In this document: positions 8,651 through 16,873 of the stretch, one piece after another | How positions within the stretch are numbered: the stretch's first letter is position 1 | How the letters are laid out: every line of letters starts with the position of its first letter | NCBI RefSeq assembly: GCF_037976825.1 | Contig: NZ_CP150269.1 | Coordinates: 6,313,501 to 6,377,500 of the forward strand | Length of the DNA: 64,000 nucleotides | Source of the DNA: Paenibacillus sp. FSL K6-1330 | Lineage (GTDB): Bacteria > Bacillota > Bacilli > Paenibacillales > Paenibacillaceae | Direction of reading: 5' to 3' | Translations under genes and position numbers: made by a program | The notes under the pieces: generated by a model | The model's input: only the letters and a program-made list of their open reading frames with translations | Told to the model about the DNA's origin: nothing | Databases searched by the model: none

Positions 8651-8860
8651 TTGGCAGCATTGTTTGAAGTTTTATACTGGATCGCCATTGTCGGCATGTC
8701 GATTGCACTTGCAGCCGTAACCGTTCTTATCTTTGCCATGGGCTTCAAGTTCATCAAGGATAAGCGCAGAGGACTCGGAGCGGGCTGCATCATATTTTCG
8801 CTTGTGGCCGCCGGCATGATCGTGCTGATGCTGAACGATACCTTCTTCTTCCCGGTCTGA
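8651..8860 (+). CDS. Small membrane protein, two TM segments
   Basis: 69 aa protein starting at TTG 8651, chosen because AAAGGAGG (8633-8640) lies 10 nt upstream; an earlier in-frame ATG at 8621 has no ribosome site. Two hydrophobic stretches (residues about 3-35 and 45-63) flank the basic loop FKFIKDKRRG. I do not recognise a family. It is monocistronic with its own strong terminator. Confidence 0.65.
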   Translation: MAALFEVLYWIAIVGMSIALAAVTVLIFAMGFKFIKDKRRGLGAGCIIFSLVAAGMIVLMLNDTFFFPV

Positions 8861-8866
8861 ACTATG

Positions 8867-8924
8867 AAGAACCCGAAAAAGCAGCCTCTTCTTATCGCGG
8901 AGTTGGCTGCTTTTTCGGGTTCTT
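8867..8924 (+). terminator. Strong terminator
   Basis: AAGAACCCGAAAAAGCAGCC pairs with GGCTGCTTTTTCGGGTTCTT, a 20-bp perfect stem just after the small membrane protein gene. Confidence 0.88.
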
Positions 8925-8956
8925 ATGTCTATAGCGGATGTTCCCGATAACGCAAA

Positions 8957-8993
8957 AAAGACCTCCCCGACAAGATTGTCTGGAGAGGTCTTT
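8957..8993 (-). terminator. Terminator of the erpA-type gene
   Basis: On the minus strand AAAGACCTC pairs with GAGGTCTTT, followed by a T run. Confidence 0.85.
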
Positions 8994-9032
8994 CACTGTT
9001 GGACTCAGGCTTAACCCTCTAGAGAGTCCTTA

Positions 9033-9392
9033 TTAGCAAGGCTCTTCGTTCGGTTTGCCCGCATCCGTTGCCGTACGGAATGACGAACCGCAGCCGCACG
9101 TTACGGTCGCGTTCGGATTGTGGATGGTGAAGCCCCCGGTCATGCCGGATTCCTCAAAATCGATTTCCAGACCATTCAGGTATTTCAGATCGTCCTTTTC
9201 GACAACGACCTTCATATCCTGCAGATCCATATATACGTCAGCTTCCGTTTCATTATCGTCAAAGCCCATTGCATATGAAAAACCACTGCAACCGCCGGCA
9301 GTGACACCCAGTCGAAGGAACATGTTGGGCGTTTCCTGTTCAGCAAGCATTTCTTTTAAACGTTCTGCAGCTGAGTCGCTGATTGTAATCAT
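9033..9392 (-). CDS. erpA: HesB/IscA-family A-type iron-sulfur carrier (ErpA/YutM)
   Basis: 119 aa A-type carrier. The three conserved cysteines are C35 (in TAGGCSGFSY) and C99/C101 (in CGCGSSF). The family binds a [2Fe-2S]/[4Fe-4S] cluster at a dimer interface and delivers it to target apo-enzymes, probably including LipA encoded later in the window. The neighbourhood of YuzB- and YutI-like genes matches B. subtilis yutM. Start ATG at 9392 follows AAAAGGAGGGTGACCT. Confidence 0.9.
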   Translation of the reverse strand: MITISDSAAERLKEMLAEQETPNMFLRLGVTAGGCSGFSYAMGFDDNETEADVYMDLQDMKVVVEKDDLKYLNGLEIDFEESGMTGGFTIHNPNATVTCGCGSSFRTATDAGKPNEEPC

Positions 9393-9782
9393 AGGTCACC
9401 CTCCTTTTCGTTCACTCTTTAAGTATACTCCTCTTCGCGAATTCGCTCAAGGTTGTTATGATGGCTTTTGATATGTAATGACAAACCTATTTTCAATTCC
9501 TCTATTTGTGTTGCTACCCCGAGGGGTCAGGTTTATAATAGGGAAGGAACATGGGCGGCAACTGTTGGATAATTGTCACATCCCTCAGCTAAAAAGCGGC
9601 AAAGGTTATGGCTGGTCCACAGTTGTATATTTTTTCACAAACTTATTTATTTATTCAGCCCATTATTGATGTTGTTGTTATACCACTATAAACGGACCGT
9701 TCCCTTAGGGGAGTGATTCACTTTATGATCGCTTTTCTGCAGAATCTTCTAAGCAGATCAAGTGTGAACAGGAGGATTGAAC
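9393..9782. other. 390 bp divergent intergenic region (erpA / mqnE)
   Basis: Holds a near-consensus promoter for mqnE (9511-9539) and a leader of about 240 nt. A 63-codon ORF (9478-9669) has no ribosome site and overlaps the promoter, so it is not called. No riboswitch class is recognised in the leader. Confidence 0.5.
9511..9539 (+). promoter_or_regulatory. Candidate sigma-A promoter of mqnE
   Basis: TTGCTA, 17 bp, TATAAT. It implies a 5' leader of about 235 nt before the mqnE ATG. Confidence 0.6.
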
Positions 9783-10889
9783 ATGTCCACAATTGTGACA
9801 CCATTTACCGATCAGAGAATGGCCGAGATCGTTGCGAAAGTCCAAAGCGGCGAACGCCTGAATCTTGAAGACGGTGTGTATTTGTACCAAACTGATGACC
9901 TGCTGACCCTCGGGCAGCTGGCTAATGAAGCAAATTTGCGCAAGAACGGGAAGAAAGTTTACTTCATAGAGAACATGAGTCTCTATTTCACGAATGTATG
10001 CGAATCCTACTGCGCTTTTTGTAATTTCCGGAAAGATCAAGGCGAGGAAGGCTCCTATACCCTCTCCGGCGCTGAGATGATTGAATATGTCGAGCAGCAT
10101 ATTCATCCCGGCATTCGTGAATTTCACATCGTTGGCGGACATAATAACCATGTGCCGTTCCAGTACTATGTAGATTCCCTGAAGGCATTGAACGAGCGTT
10201 TCCCGGAAGTAACGCTAAAAGCCTATACGGCGGCGGAGATTGAATTCTTCACTCGCATTAGCGGACTTAGCACAAAGGAAGTACTCCAGGAACTGCAGAA
10301 AGCAGGTCTTCAATCCTTAACAGGCGGCGGCGCCGAGATTCTGTCTGACCAATATCGTCAGAAGATGAAAGTGGACAAAGCGAACGTGGATCAATACCTC
10401 GACGTTCACCGTACCGCGCATAAGCTTGGCATGAAGACACACACCACCATGCTGTACGGATCGATCGAGAGCCACGAGGACCGGATCCGCCATATGCTGC
10501 AAATTCGGGATCTTCAAGATGAAACAAACGGATTCATGGTGTTCATTCCCCTATCCATGCAGCCGAAGAATAAGAATGCAGGCATCATGCGCCGCAATTC
10601 GGCCTACGAAGATTTGAAAACCATTGCCATCAGTCGTTTGATGCTCGATAATATCGATCACATCAAAGCGTACTTCATTAATATCGGGGCGCAATTAACT
10701 CAAGTTGCTCTCAGCTTCGGGGCTTCCGACGTCCATGGTACGATCCTCAAGGAACGTATTAGCCATGCTGCAGGAGCCTTAACACCGGAAGGGCTGACAC
10801 GCAAAGAGCTGGTCTGGCTCATCCAAGGCGCTGGCCGGATTCCGGTTGAACGCGATACCTTCTACAACGAGATCAAGGTTTACGAATAA
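9783..10889 (+). CDS. mqnE: Aminofutalosine synthase MqnE (radical SAM)
   Basis: 368 aa radical SAM enzyme of the futalosine menaquinone pathway. It joins the chorismate-derived 3-[(1-carboxyvinyl)oxy]benzoate with SAM to give aminofutalosine. The 4Fe-4S motif CESYCAFC has C73, C77 and C80. Further family blocks are FHIVGGHNNHVPF, KAYTAAEIEFF and the C-terminal GAGRIPVERDTFY. ATG 9783 is preferred because GGAGG ends 7 nt upstream; TTG 9777 would sit within that site. It stands alone here, so other mqn genes must lie elsewhere. Confidence 0.93.
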   Translation: MSTIVTPFTDQRMAEIVAKVQSGERLNLEDGVYLYQTDDLLTLGQLANEANLRKNGKKVYFIENMSLYFTNVCESYCAFCNFRKDQGEEGSYTLSGAEMIEYVEQHIHPGIREFHIVGGHNNHVPFQYYVDSLKALNERFPEVTLKAYTAAEIEFFTRISGLSTKEVLQELQKAGLQSLTGGGAEILSDQYRQKMKVDKANVDQYLDVHRTAHKLGMKTHTTMLYGSIESHEDRIRHMLQIRDLQDETNGFMVFIPLSMQPKNKNAGIMRRNSAYEDLKTIAISRLMLDNIDHIKAYFINIGAQLTQVALSFGASDVHGTILKERISHAAGALTPEGLTRKELVWLIQGAGRIPVERDTFYNEIKVYE

Positions 10890-10976
10890 ATCTTACCAGC
10901 AGGGATTTAAGCAAACGAGAGACGTTCCAAAAAAACGGAAAACAGGTTAAAGAGATAATATAGCGTGGGTAACCTA

Positions 10977-10999
10977 AGCCGCTTCCAGCGGCGTTTTTC
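10977..10999 (+). terminator. Terminator between mqnE and NDH-2 paralogue
   Basis: GCCGCT-TCC-AGCGGC followed by GTTTTTCT. A short GC stem and U tract. Confidence 0.75.
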
Positions 11000-11047
11000 T
11001 TGCGAATCGGCGCTCACCTTCTTATCTCTTGAGAAAGGAAGAAATTT

Positions 11048-12106
11048 ATGAAAAAGCTCGTCATTCTCGGCGGAGGCTATGGTGGTCTTGCCCTAATTCA
11101 AGAATTATTCAGCGGCTATCTTCCTCCGGACGTGGAGGTCGTGCTCATCGACCGCATGCCATACCAAGGACTCAAAACCGAATATTACGCGCTGGCAGCA
11201 GGCACCGTGGCCGATACCGCCGTTCGTGTTAAATTCCCGGTGTATGACCGCCTCCAAATTGTATATGGTGAAGTCACATCCATTGATCTAGAGAAGAGGC
11301 TTGTTAACCTGACGAACAACGATCCCGTGGAATACGATCAACTCGCCATTGCTCTGGGATGTACGGACCGTTATCATGGAGTACCAGGTGCTGAAGAATT
11401 CACGTTCAGCCTGCAATCTTTCTCTGCATCCCGGGAAACCTATTTGCACCTGAACAACCTCAGACCTTATGGTCATGTTCATATCATTGGCGGAGGCTTA
11501 AGCGGCATCGAGCTCGCTGCCGATCTTCGTGAAAGCCGGCCTGACCTTAATATCGCCATCTTGGACCGAGGACAACGGGTACTTTCTTCTTTTCCTAACC
11601 GTTTGTCTGCTTATATTCATCGCTGGTTTGAGGAACACCATGTGGATATCCACAGCGGCGTTTCCGTATCCCGAGTTGAGAAGGACGCCGTGTACAATCT
11701 GGATGTGCCAATCGCAACCGACCTGGCTGTATGGACGGCGGGTATTCAGCCCGTAAAGGTCGTACAGGATCTGGATCTGCCAAAAGACCGCAGCGGACGC
11801 ATTATGCTGAACGAGTGGTATCAGGTTCCTTCCCATCCGGAAGTGTACGTGATCGGCGACTGCGCCAGCCTCCCGTTCGTCCCAAGCGCCCAAGCCGCTG
11901 GGGCTCAAGCCGAGCAAGTGGGACATGTCATGAAAGCTTTATGGCGGGATGATACGCCAAAGGTATCTCCGCTGAAGCTCAAGGGAACCCTCGGTTCCCT
12001 CGGCAAACATGCAGGCTTTGGACTCATGGGCAGCACCTCGGTTCTGGGCCGGGTACCAAGGATACTGAAGAGCGGCGTTCTCTGGAAATCCAAGCGTCAC
12101 TACTAG
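11048..12106 (+). CDS. yutJ: NDH-2-like NAD(P)/FAD oxidoreductase (YutJ-like)
   Basis: 352 aa flavoprotein related to type II NADH dehydrogenases and a paralogue of the gene at 4455. FAD site GGGYGG is at residues 8-13, a second dinucleotide site GGGLSGIE near 149, and FAD-contact EVYVIGDCAS near 271. The C-terminus is basic and ends in SGVLWKSKRHY, without the long hydrophobic tail of canonical Ndh. Position beside YuzB- and YutI-like genes matches B. subtilis yutJ. The physiological acceptor is not established. ATG at 11048 follows GAAAGGAAG. Confidence 0.83.
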   Translation: MKKLVILGGGYGGLALIQELFSGYLPPDVEVVLIDRMPYQGLKTEYYALAAGTVADTAVRVKFPVYDRLQIVYGEVTSIDLEKRLVNLTNNDPVEYDQLAIALGCTDRYHGVPGAEEFTFSLQSFSASRETYLHLNNLRPYGHVHIIGGGLSGIELAADLRESRPDLNIAILDRGQRVLSSFPNRLSAYIHRWFEEHHVDIHSGVSVSRVEKDAVYNLDVPIATDLAVWTAGIQPVKVVQDLDLPKDRSGRIMLNEWYQVPSHPEVYVIGDCASLPFVPSAQAAGAQAEQVGHVMKALWRDDTPKVSPLKLKGTLGSLGKHAGFGLMGSTSVLGRVPRILKSGVLWKSKRHY

Positions 12107-12156
12107 CACTGAGCAGGCTGCAGGCGCTTTGTAGATGAATATGCCAGGAATCAGGC

Positions 12157-12405
12157 TCAGCTTTCCTCTTCGCTGTCCTGAAAGCTTTCCAGTTTGGCTA
12201 TGACAACGTCAAGCAGTTCTTCAGCCGTGGGAGCCTCGACCCATTCGCCATCCACATAAGCGAAGGGCATCAGGTAGCACTGGCCGCAGTTGGTCAGGCA
12301 GCCGTATTCGATGACCTGACAATCATACTTGGCTTCAAGCGTCTGTAGAACTTTATCCGTGCCAAAATAGGAATTGCTTGTGCAAAACTCAATGATTATG
12401 GACAT
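12157..12405 (-). CDS. yuzB: YuzB-family (DUF1450) small cysteine protein
   Basis: 82 aa protein of the DUF1450/YuzB family. Conserved cysteines lie in FCTSN (C8), DCQ (C29) and in CLTNCGQCYLMPFAYVDG (C36, C40, C43), which suggests a metal or Fe-S site; function is unknown. It is transcribed divergently from the NifU-like gene, as in the B. subtilis yutI-yuzB-yutJ neighbourhood. The acidic C-terminus ends in DSEEES. Confidence 0.82.
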   Translation of the reverse strand: MSIIIEFCTSNSYFGTDKVLQTLEAKYDCQVIEYGCLTNCGQCYLMPFAYVDGEWVEAPTAEELLDVVIAKLESFQDSEEES

Positions 12406-12487
12406 TGTGATTAGACCTGCCTTAAGATTGGCATTTTATTTTGCCGGTTTATGTACTATAATATAGGGAGGAAAGGAGTTGAACAAG

Positions 12488-12733
12488 ATGAGTGAAAACA
12501 CGCAAACCACTGTATATGATGAAGTGGCTGAAGTGCTTGATAAACTTCGTCCGTTCCTGCAGCGCGACGGCGGTGACGTGGAACTGGTTGACGTTGAAGA
12601 CGGCATCGTTAAGCTGAAATTGATGGGTGCATGCGGTAGCTGCCCTAGCTCCACCATTACTCTGAAGGCAGGGATTGAACGCGCCCTGGTTGAAGAAGTA
12701 GAAGGCATTCAAGAAGTAGTTCAAGTATTCTAA
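12488..12733 (+). CDS. yutI: NifU-like C-terminal domain scaffold (YutI)
   Basis: 81 aa protein consisting only of the NifU C-terminal (Nfu) domain. The cluster-binding CGSC (C49, C52) sits in [18 protein letters not shown]. Nfu proteins carry a [4Fe-4S] cluster between two subunits and pass it to targets, likely together with the ErpA-type carrier at 9033. ATG 12488 is chosen because AAAGGAG lies 9 nt upstream; TTG 12479 touches that site. A terminator follows 16 bp after the stop. Confidence 0.9.
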   Translation: MSENTQTTVYDEVAEVLDKLRPFLQRDGGDVELVDVEDGIVKLKLMGACGSCPSSTITLKAGIERALVEEVEGIQEVVQVF

Positions 12734-12748
12734 ATCTTCTTTAACTAT

Positions 12749-12790
12749 AAAGAGTCTTGGTTTCCCTCGTGGAACCAAGACTCTTTTTTT
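12749..12790 (+). terminator. Terminator of yutI
   Basis: AAAGAGTCTTGGTT pairs with AACCAAGACTCTTT, followed by TTTT. Confidence 0.9.
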
Positions 12791-12847
12791 GAGATAAAAG
12801 AATGAATAAGTTTTCAGCGAAGCGTAAGCCATTCTTTAATCGCATGT

Positions 12848-12925
12848 ATATGTTTTGGGGTCAGCAAAGTATTGGAAATAAGCATCGAAGCATAGACTCC
12901 ACTTTGTTGTGGGGTTATTGTATGT
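12848..12925 (+). repeat. Structured intergenic repeat, copy B
   Basis: Inverted, diverged copy of 4057-4134, at roughly 60 of 70 aligned positions. Read on the plus strand it opens with GGGGTCAGCAAAGT and closes with ACTTTGTTGTGGGG. CAGCAAAGT pairs with ACTTTGTTG through one G-T wobble in the same place as in copy A. The inner part, GCATCGAAGCATAGACTCC, is nearly constant. It lies between the yutI terminator and the 3' end of the SDR gene. Confidence 0.7.
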
Positions 12926-13698
12926 TATTCCGGCTTAATCAACGGGCGGATCGGGTCCAGCCCACCGGATATATCCATGATATTGCCAGTAATGAAATCC
13001 GAATTATCCAGGCATAAATATTCGATCACCCTGGCGATGTCCTCCCCGCTTCCCGATCGTCCGCGCGGGGTCAGCCCATCTTGAATGCCCGAAACTTCAT
13101 CGATGGTCTTCTCTTTATTTGCTCCGCGGATGTCCCCAGGACAGATCATATTCACGGTGATTCCATACGGTGCTTCTTCCACCGCAAGCGTCTTCGTAAA
13201 GGAGACCAGGCCCACTTTAGCAGCCGCGTAGGCTGAACGCTGAGGCCACGCGCGGGCTTCTCCGGCATGTCCGAATCCGAAGTGGATGATGCGTCCCCAC
13301 TTCTTCTCCCGCATGGCAGGCAGAACGCGGTGGTCCAGCAGCATGACGCCGGTTAAATTGCCATTCACCATATGGACGATTTCGTCCCGGCTGTACTCTG
13401 AGAACAGACGACGCTCCCGAATGAAAGGGCCTGCGTTGTTCACCAGGATATCGACGCTTCCCAGTTGCTCCTCCGTCTGATCCACCAATGAATACAGCTC
13501 ACGCTCGCTGGCGATATCGGCTTTAATCGCAATAGACTTCACGCCAAACCCCTCGATTTCACGGGAGAGCGCCTCCGCTTCATCCTTGCTGTTTACATAA
13601 TTTATAGCCAAATGACATCCCTGCCGAGCTAACGACAGCGCCGTCATTTTCCCCAAACCTGTCGCACTGCCTGTAATCAGCGCCACTTTTCCCTTCAA
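12925..13698 (-). CDS. SDR-family oxidoreductase (FabG-like), atypical active site
   Basis: 257 aa classical short-chain dehydrogenase fold. The NAD(P) site TGSATGLGK is at residues 9-17, NNAG near 88, and the catalytic YAAAK near 156. The usual catalytic Ser about 13 residues before the Tyr is not there: the segment reads FGFGHAGEARAWPQRSAY, so the N-S-Y-K tetrad is incomplete unless a nearby Ser substitutes. Substrate unknown; FabG function is not implied. GAGGAGGG precedes ATG 13698. Confidence 0.8.
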   Translation of the reverse strand: MKGKVALITGSATGLGKMTALSLARQGCHLAINYVNSKDEAEALSREIEGFGVKSIAIKADIASERELYSLVDQTEEQLGSVDILVNNAGPFIRERRLFSEYSRDEIVHMVNGNLTGVMLLDHRVLPAMREKKWGRIIHFGFGHAGEARAWPQRSAYAAAKVGLVSFTKTLAVEEAPYGITVNMICPGDIRGANKEKTIDEVSGIQDGLTPRGRSGSGEDIARVIEYLCLDNSDFITGNIMDISGGLDPIRPLIKPE

Positions 13699-13790
13699 GG
13701 CTTTCCCTCCTCAGATGGATATCCTTCCTTCAGTATAAAAGATTTGATAAAGCCTAACAACTTGCAACCCGGCCAGGAATGGCCGCCACA

Positions 13791-13850
13791 CAAAAAAAAA
13801 GAAAGGACTTATCCATAAAGACCCATGGTCTTTTGGATAATGCCCTCTCT
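13791..13850 (-). terminator. Terminator of the met operon
   Basis: On the minus strand TTATCCA-AAAGACC pairs with GGTCTTT-A-TGGATAA, followed by CTTTC and a run of T. Confidence 0.85.
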
Positions 13851-13902
13851 TCACGGATACGATGAACTAATCTACAGCATCATCGAGCCTTTGGTGCTCG
13901 AA

Positions 13903-14745
13903 TTAGAATGCCGGAATGACAGCACCTTTGTACTCTTCTTCGATAAAGGTCTTCACGTCCTCGGAAGTCAGCGCTTTGGCCAATTTTTGAATGGCGTCGG
14001 AGTCCTTGTTGTCCGGGCGAGCTACCAGCAGGTTGGCATAAGGGTTCTCTTTGTCTTCGATAAAGAGTGCATCCTTTGTTGGGTCCAGTCCCGCTTCAAG
14101 CGCGTAGTTCGTGTTGATGACAGCCAGATCCAGCTCATCCAGCATACGCGGCAGCATGGCGGCTTCAACTTCCTTGAACTCCAGGTTCTTCGGATTTTCC
14201 ACGATATCCTTAGCGGTAGCTTCCAGCTTGGTTTCATCTTGCAGCTTAATTACGCCATTCTTGGACAGCAGAGTCAACGCACGGCCTGCATTCGAAGGAT
14301 CATTCGGGATCGCCACAACCGCTCCATCCTTCAGCTCATCCGCAGATTTAATGGTTTTGGAGTAAGCACCCAGCGGCTCCACATGCACCGCGATCACGGA
14401 TTCAAGATTCAATTTACGCTCTTTGATTTCGTTATCCAGGTAAGGCTTGTGCTGGAAGAAATTCGCGTCGATTTCTTTGGAGTCCACTTGCGTATTTGGC
14501 AGAACATAATCCGTGAATTCCACGATTTCCAGGTTCACGCCCTCTTTTTCAAGCGCTGGTTTAACATGCTCCAAAATTTTGGCGTGAGGTGAAGGCGAAG
14601 CGCCTACTTTCAAGGTTACGGTCTCTTGAGCGCCGCCTCCTGTTGTTCCCCCTGGCTCAGCTGCTTTATCCGCAGGCTTGCCGCCGCACGCAGCCAGCAC
14701 CGTAACCAATGTCAAGCTGATCAATGCCAATGTCCATTTTTTCAT
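13903..14745 (-). CDS. metQ: Methionine ABC transporter substrate-binding lipoprotein MetQ
   Basis: 280 aa NlpA/MetQ-family lipoprotein. The signal peptide ends in the lipobox LAAC (Cys20), followed by a G/T-rich linker. The mature domain begins VTLKVGASPSPHAKILEHV and contains NIVEF-like and FFQHKPYLDNE segments typical of MetQ. It binds methionine or related sulfur compounds outside the membrane and delivers them to MetI/MetN. It is the last gene of the S-box-controlled metN-metI-metQ operon, with a terminator 55 bp downstream. Confidence 0.93.
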   Translation of the reverse strand: MKKWTLALISLTLVTVLAACGGKPADKAAEPGGTTGGGAQETVTLKVGASPSPHAKILEHVKPALEKEGVNLEIVEFTDYVLPNTQVDSKEIDANFFQHKPYLDNEIKERKLNLESVIAVHVEPLGAYSKTIKSADELKDGAVVAIPNDPSNAGRALTLLSKNGVIKLQDETKLEATAKDIVENPKNLEFKEVEAAMLPRMLDELDLAVINTNYALEAGLDPTKDALFIEDKENPYANLLVARPDNKDSDAIQKLAKALTSEDVKTFIEEEYKGAVIPAF

Positions 14746-14813
14746 TCTAAAAACGCTCCCTCCGAAAATATATTATTTTTTATATTGTCTTCCTTGATGC
14801 CTCATCCATCCCG

Positions 14814-15482
14814 TTATTTTCTTGTAAAATGTCGGACCAGACGATCTCCTGCCATTTGCAGCAGCTGTACCAGCACTATCATTAATACGACGGCCAGAAT
14901 CATGATCTCGGTCTCATAACGGTAATAGCCATACTTGATGGCCAAATCTCCTAAACCGCCGCCACCGACTTGACCGGACATCGCGGTATAAGATACCAGG
15001 GTTACAATCGTGATGGTCATCCCCGCCAGCAGGCCCGGACGTGCCTCCGGGAGGAGAACCCTCCATACGATTTGGCTTGTCGAGGAGCCCATGGCATGAG
15101 CCGCCTCAATCACGCCTTTATCCACTTCATTTAAAGCCGTTTCTACGAGCCTAGCGAAGAATGGCGCAGCGCCGATCACGAGCGGCGGAATGGTTCCCAG
15201 CACGCCGTACGAAACACCTACGAGCGACTTCGTAATCGGGATCATTGCAACGATCAGAATAATGAACGGAACCGAACGCAGGATGTTCACAATGAACGAC
15301 AGGATCGTGTAACCGAAGCGCACCAAACCGGATGTAGATCTTGCAGCCATGTAGAGCAGCACGCCAACCGGCAGTCCGATGATGAAACTGAACAATGCCG
15401 AAGCCCCCAGCATCCGAAGGGTATCCAATGTTGCCGTCCATATCTCTTTCCAGTCGATCTGGGTAAAATCAAGCCCGAACAT
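14814..15482 (-). CDS. metI: Methionine ABC transporter permease MetI (MetP)
   Basis: 222 aa integral membrane protein with about five hydrophobic segments. The BPD_transp_1 coupling motif is seen as EAAHAMGSSTSQIVWRVLLPEA, the EAA loop that contacts the ATPase. The start ATG (15480-15482) overlaps the metN stop by one base (TAATG), so the two are translationally coupled. Bacillus literature also uses the names MetP or YusB. Confidence 0.93.
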   Translation of the reverse strand: MFGLDFTQIDWKEIWTATLDTLRMLGASALFSFIIGLPVGVLLYMAARSTSGLVRFGYTILSFIVNILRSVPFIILIVAMIPITKSLVGVSYGVLGTIPPLVIGAAPFFARLVETALNEVDKGVIEAAHAMGSSTSQIVWRVLLPEARPGLLAGMTITIVTLVSYTAMSGQVGGGGLGDLAIKYGYYRYETEIMILAVVLMIVLVQLLQMAGDRLVRHFTRK

Positions 15483-16498
15483 TAATGAATCACCTCCACG
15501 TCTAATCCTTGTTCCAGCAGCTTCCGGATCGTATCTTCTATGGCACGCTCTTCCCCTTCGAAACGGACGATGAGCTGGCCATACGGCGTTTCTTTGATCG
15601 TGGAGATCGTGCCCTGCAGAATTGCAAAATTCACGCCCGTCTCATGAACGGTATGGGACAGAATCGATTCGTACGTTTTCGATCCAAGGAACGTAATCTG
15701 CACCGCCCTCGAAGGTCCGTTCGCCTGGCCCTGAATGGCCAGCCGCAGCGCTTCGCCGCTGTCCATCTCCTGGCGGATAAATTCCTGGGTCACTTCATGC
15801 TTCGGCTTCAGGAACACTTCCGTTACCGGCCCTTGCTCCACAATGCCGCCCTGATGAATGACGGCGACCCGGTCGCATATGCTCTGAATCACATGCATCT
15901 CATGGGTAATCAGCACGATCGTCAGATGAAACTTTTTATTAATGTCCAGCAGCAGGCGCAGGATCGAATCGGTCGTCTGCGGGTCAAGCGCCGAAGTGGC
16001 CTCGTCGCACAGCAGCACTTCGGGATCGCTTGCGAGCGCTCTGGCTATGCCGACCCGCTGCTTCTGCCCGCCTGATAGCTGGGACGGGTATTTGTCCCGA
16101 TGTGCCTCCAAGCCGACCAAAGCCAACAGTTCGGATACCTTGCGTTCCATTTCAGCCTTTGGTGTCTTGATCAGACGCAGCGGAAACGCAATGTTATCGT
16201 ACACCGTCGCGGAAGATAACAAGTTAAAGTGCTGAAAAATCATGCCGATTTTGCGGCGTTCCGTCTGAAGCTGCTTCTTGCCAAGCGACGTTAAGTTCTT
16301 ACCGTTCACCCACACCTCGCCCGAGGTGGGACGCTCCAACAAATTGATACAACGGATCAATGTACTTTTACCTGCACCGGAGTGTCCGATGACTCCGAAG
16401 ATTTCTCCTTTTTCAATCGACAAATCCAATTCGGACAACGCAGTGGTTAAGGTTCCGGCTTTTCCGTACTGCTTCGTCAATTGCTTGAGCTCAATCAA
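15482..16498 (-). CDS. metN: Methionine ABC transporter ATPase MetN
   Basis: 338 aa ATPase that powers methionine import. Walker A GHSGAGKST is near residue 38, signature LSGGQKQR near 140 and Walker B LLCDEAT near 161. The C-terminal NIL domain (about 260-338) senses intracellular methionine in characterised homologues. It starts at TTG 16498 with AAGGAGG upstream. It is the first gene behind an S-box riboswitch. Confidence 0.95.
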   Translation of the reverse strand: MIELKQLTKQYGKAGTLTTALSELDLSIEKGEIFGVIGHSGAGKSTLIRCINLLERPTSGEVWVNGKNLTSLGKKQLQTERRKIGMIFQHFNLLSSATVYDNIAFPLRLIKTPKAEMERKVSELLALVGLEAHRDKYPSQLSGGQKQRVGIARALASDPEVLLCDEATSALDPQTTDSILRLLLDINKKFHLTIVLITHEMHVIQSICDRVAVIHQGGIVEQGPVTEVFLKPKHEVTQEFIRQEMDSGEALRLAIQGQANGPSRAVQITFLGSKTYESILSHTVHETGVNFAILQGTISTIKETPYGQLIVRFEGEERAIEDTIRKLLEQGLDVEVIH

Positions 16499-16540
16499 TC
16501 CGATAATCCTCCTTTTTCCGTAGCTTCATATCTATTTACC

Positions 16541-16592
16541 CAAAAGAAAAGAGCCTCTTTTTGTAGAATCAAAAAGGGCCCTCTTTACGTAA
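16541..16592 (-). terminator. S-box intrinsic terminator hairpin
   Basis: On the minus strand an AAAGAGGGCCCTTTTTG arm and a CAAAAAGAGGCTCTTT arm form an imperfect stem, followed by TCTTTTGGG. It lies between the aptamer and metN, the expected place for the riboswitch terminator. Confidence 0.8.
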
Positions 16593-16603
16593 AAGTCAAC
16601 GCC

Positions 16604-16754
16604 TTTTCTCATCTGTCAAAGCCAAGGGATATCCTGTAGCTTTGAAGGAATTAGCACCATGTCACTCCAAGCGTCACTGCGTTAAGCAATTACACGCTGG
16701 AGTCGGTTGCCGGGCTTCATCGGGCCTGTCCCTCCGCCTCTCTCGATAAGAAAA
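16604..16754 (-). promoter_or_regulatory. SAM-I (S-box) riboswitch upstream of metNIQ
   Basis: Aptamer with conserved S-box blocks: AGAGAGGCGGAGGGAC, GATGAAGCCCGGCAACC, and AGGTGCTAATTCC-like GGTGCTAATTCC. The closing helix P1 is TTTTCTTATC (16745-16754) with GATGAGAAAA (16604-16613). S-boxes repress downstream genes when SAM is plentiful, which suits a methionine importer. Confidence 0.95.
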
Positions 16755-16873
16755 CATCGATATGAAATTTTTCCGATTAATTTGATCTGATTTAATAACA
16801 TTTAATGAATGCAATAGTTAGTATAGATTCTTTTCAGGTTTTTGTCAAAAGGAATTTCATGGCGATTTTGTGC

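Noticed and set aside
9478..9669. 63-codon ORF between erpA and mqnE
   Set aside because: Starts upstream of and overlaps the probable mqnE promoter, has no ribosome site, and no family pattern.
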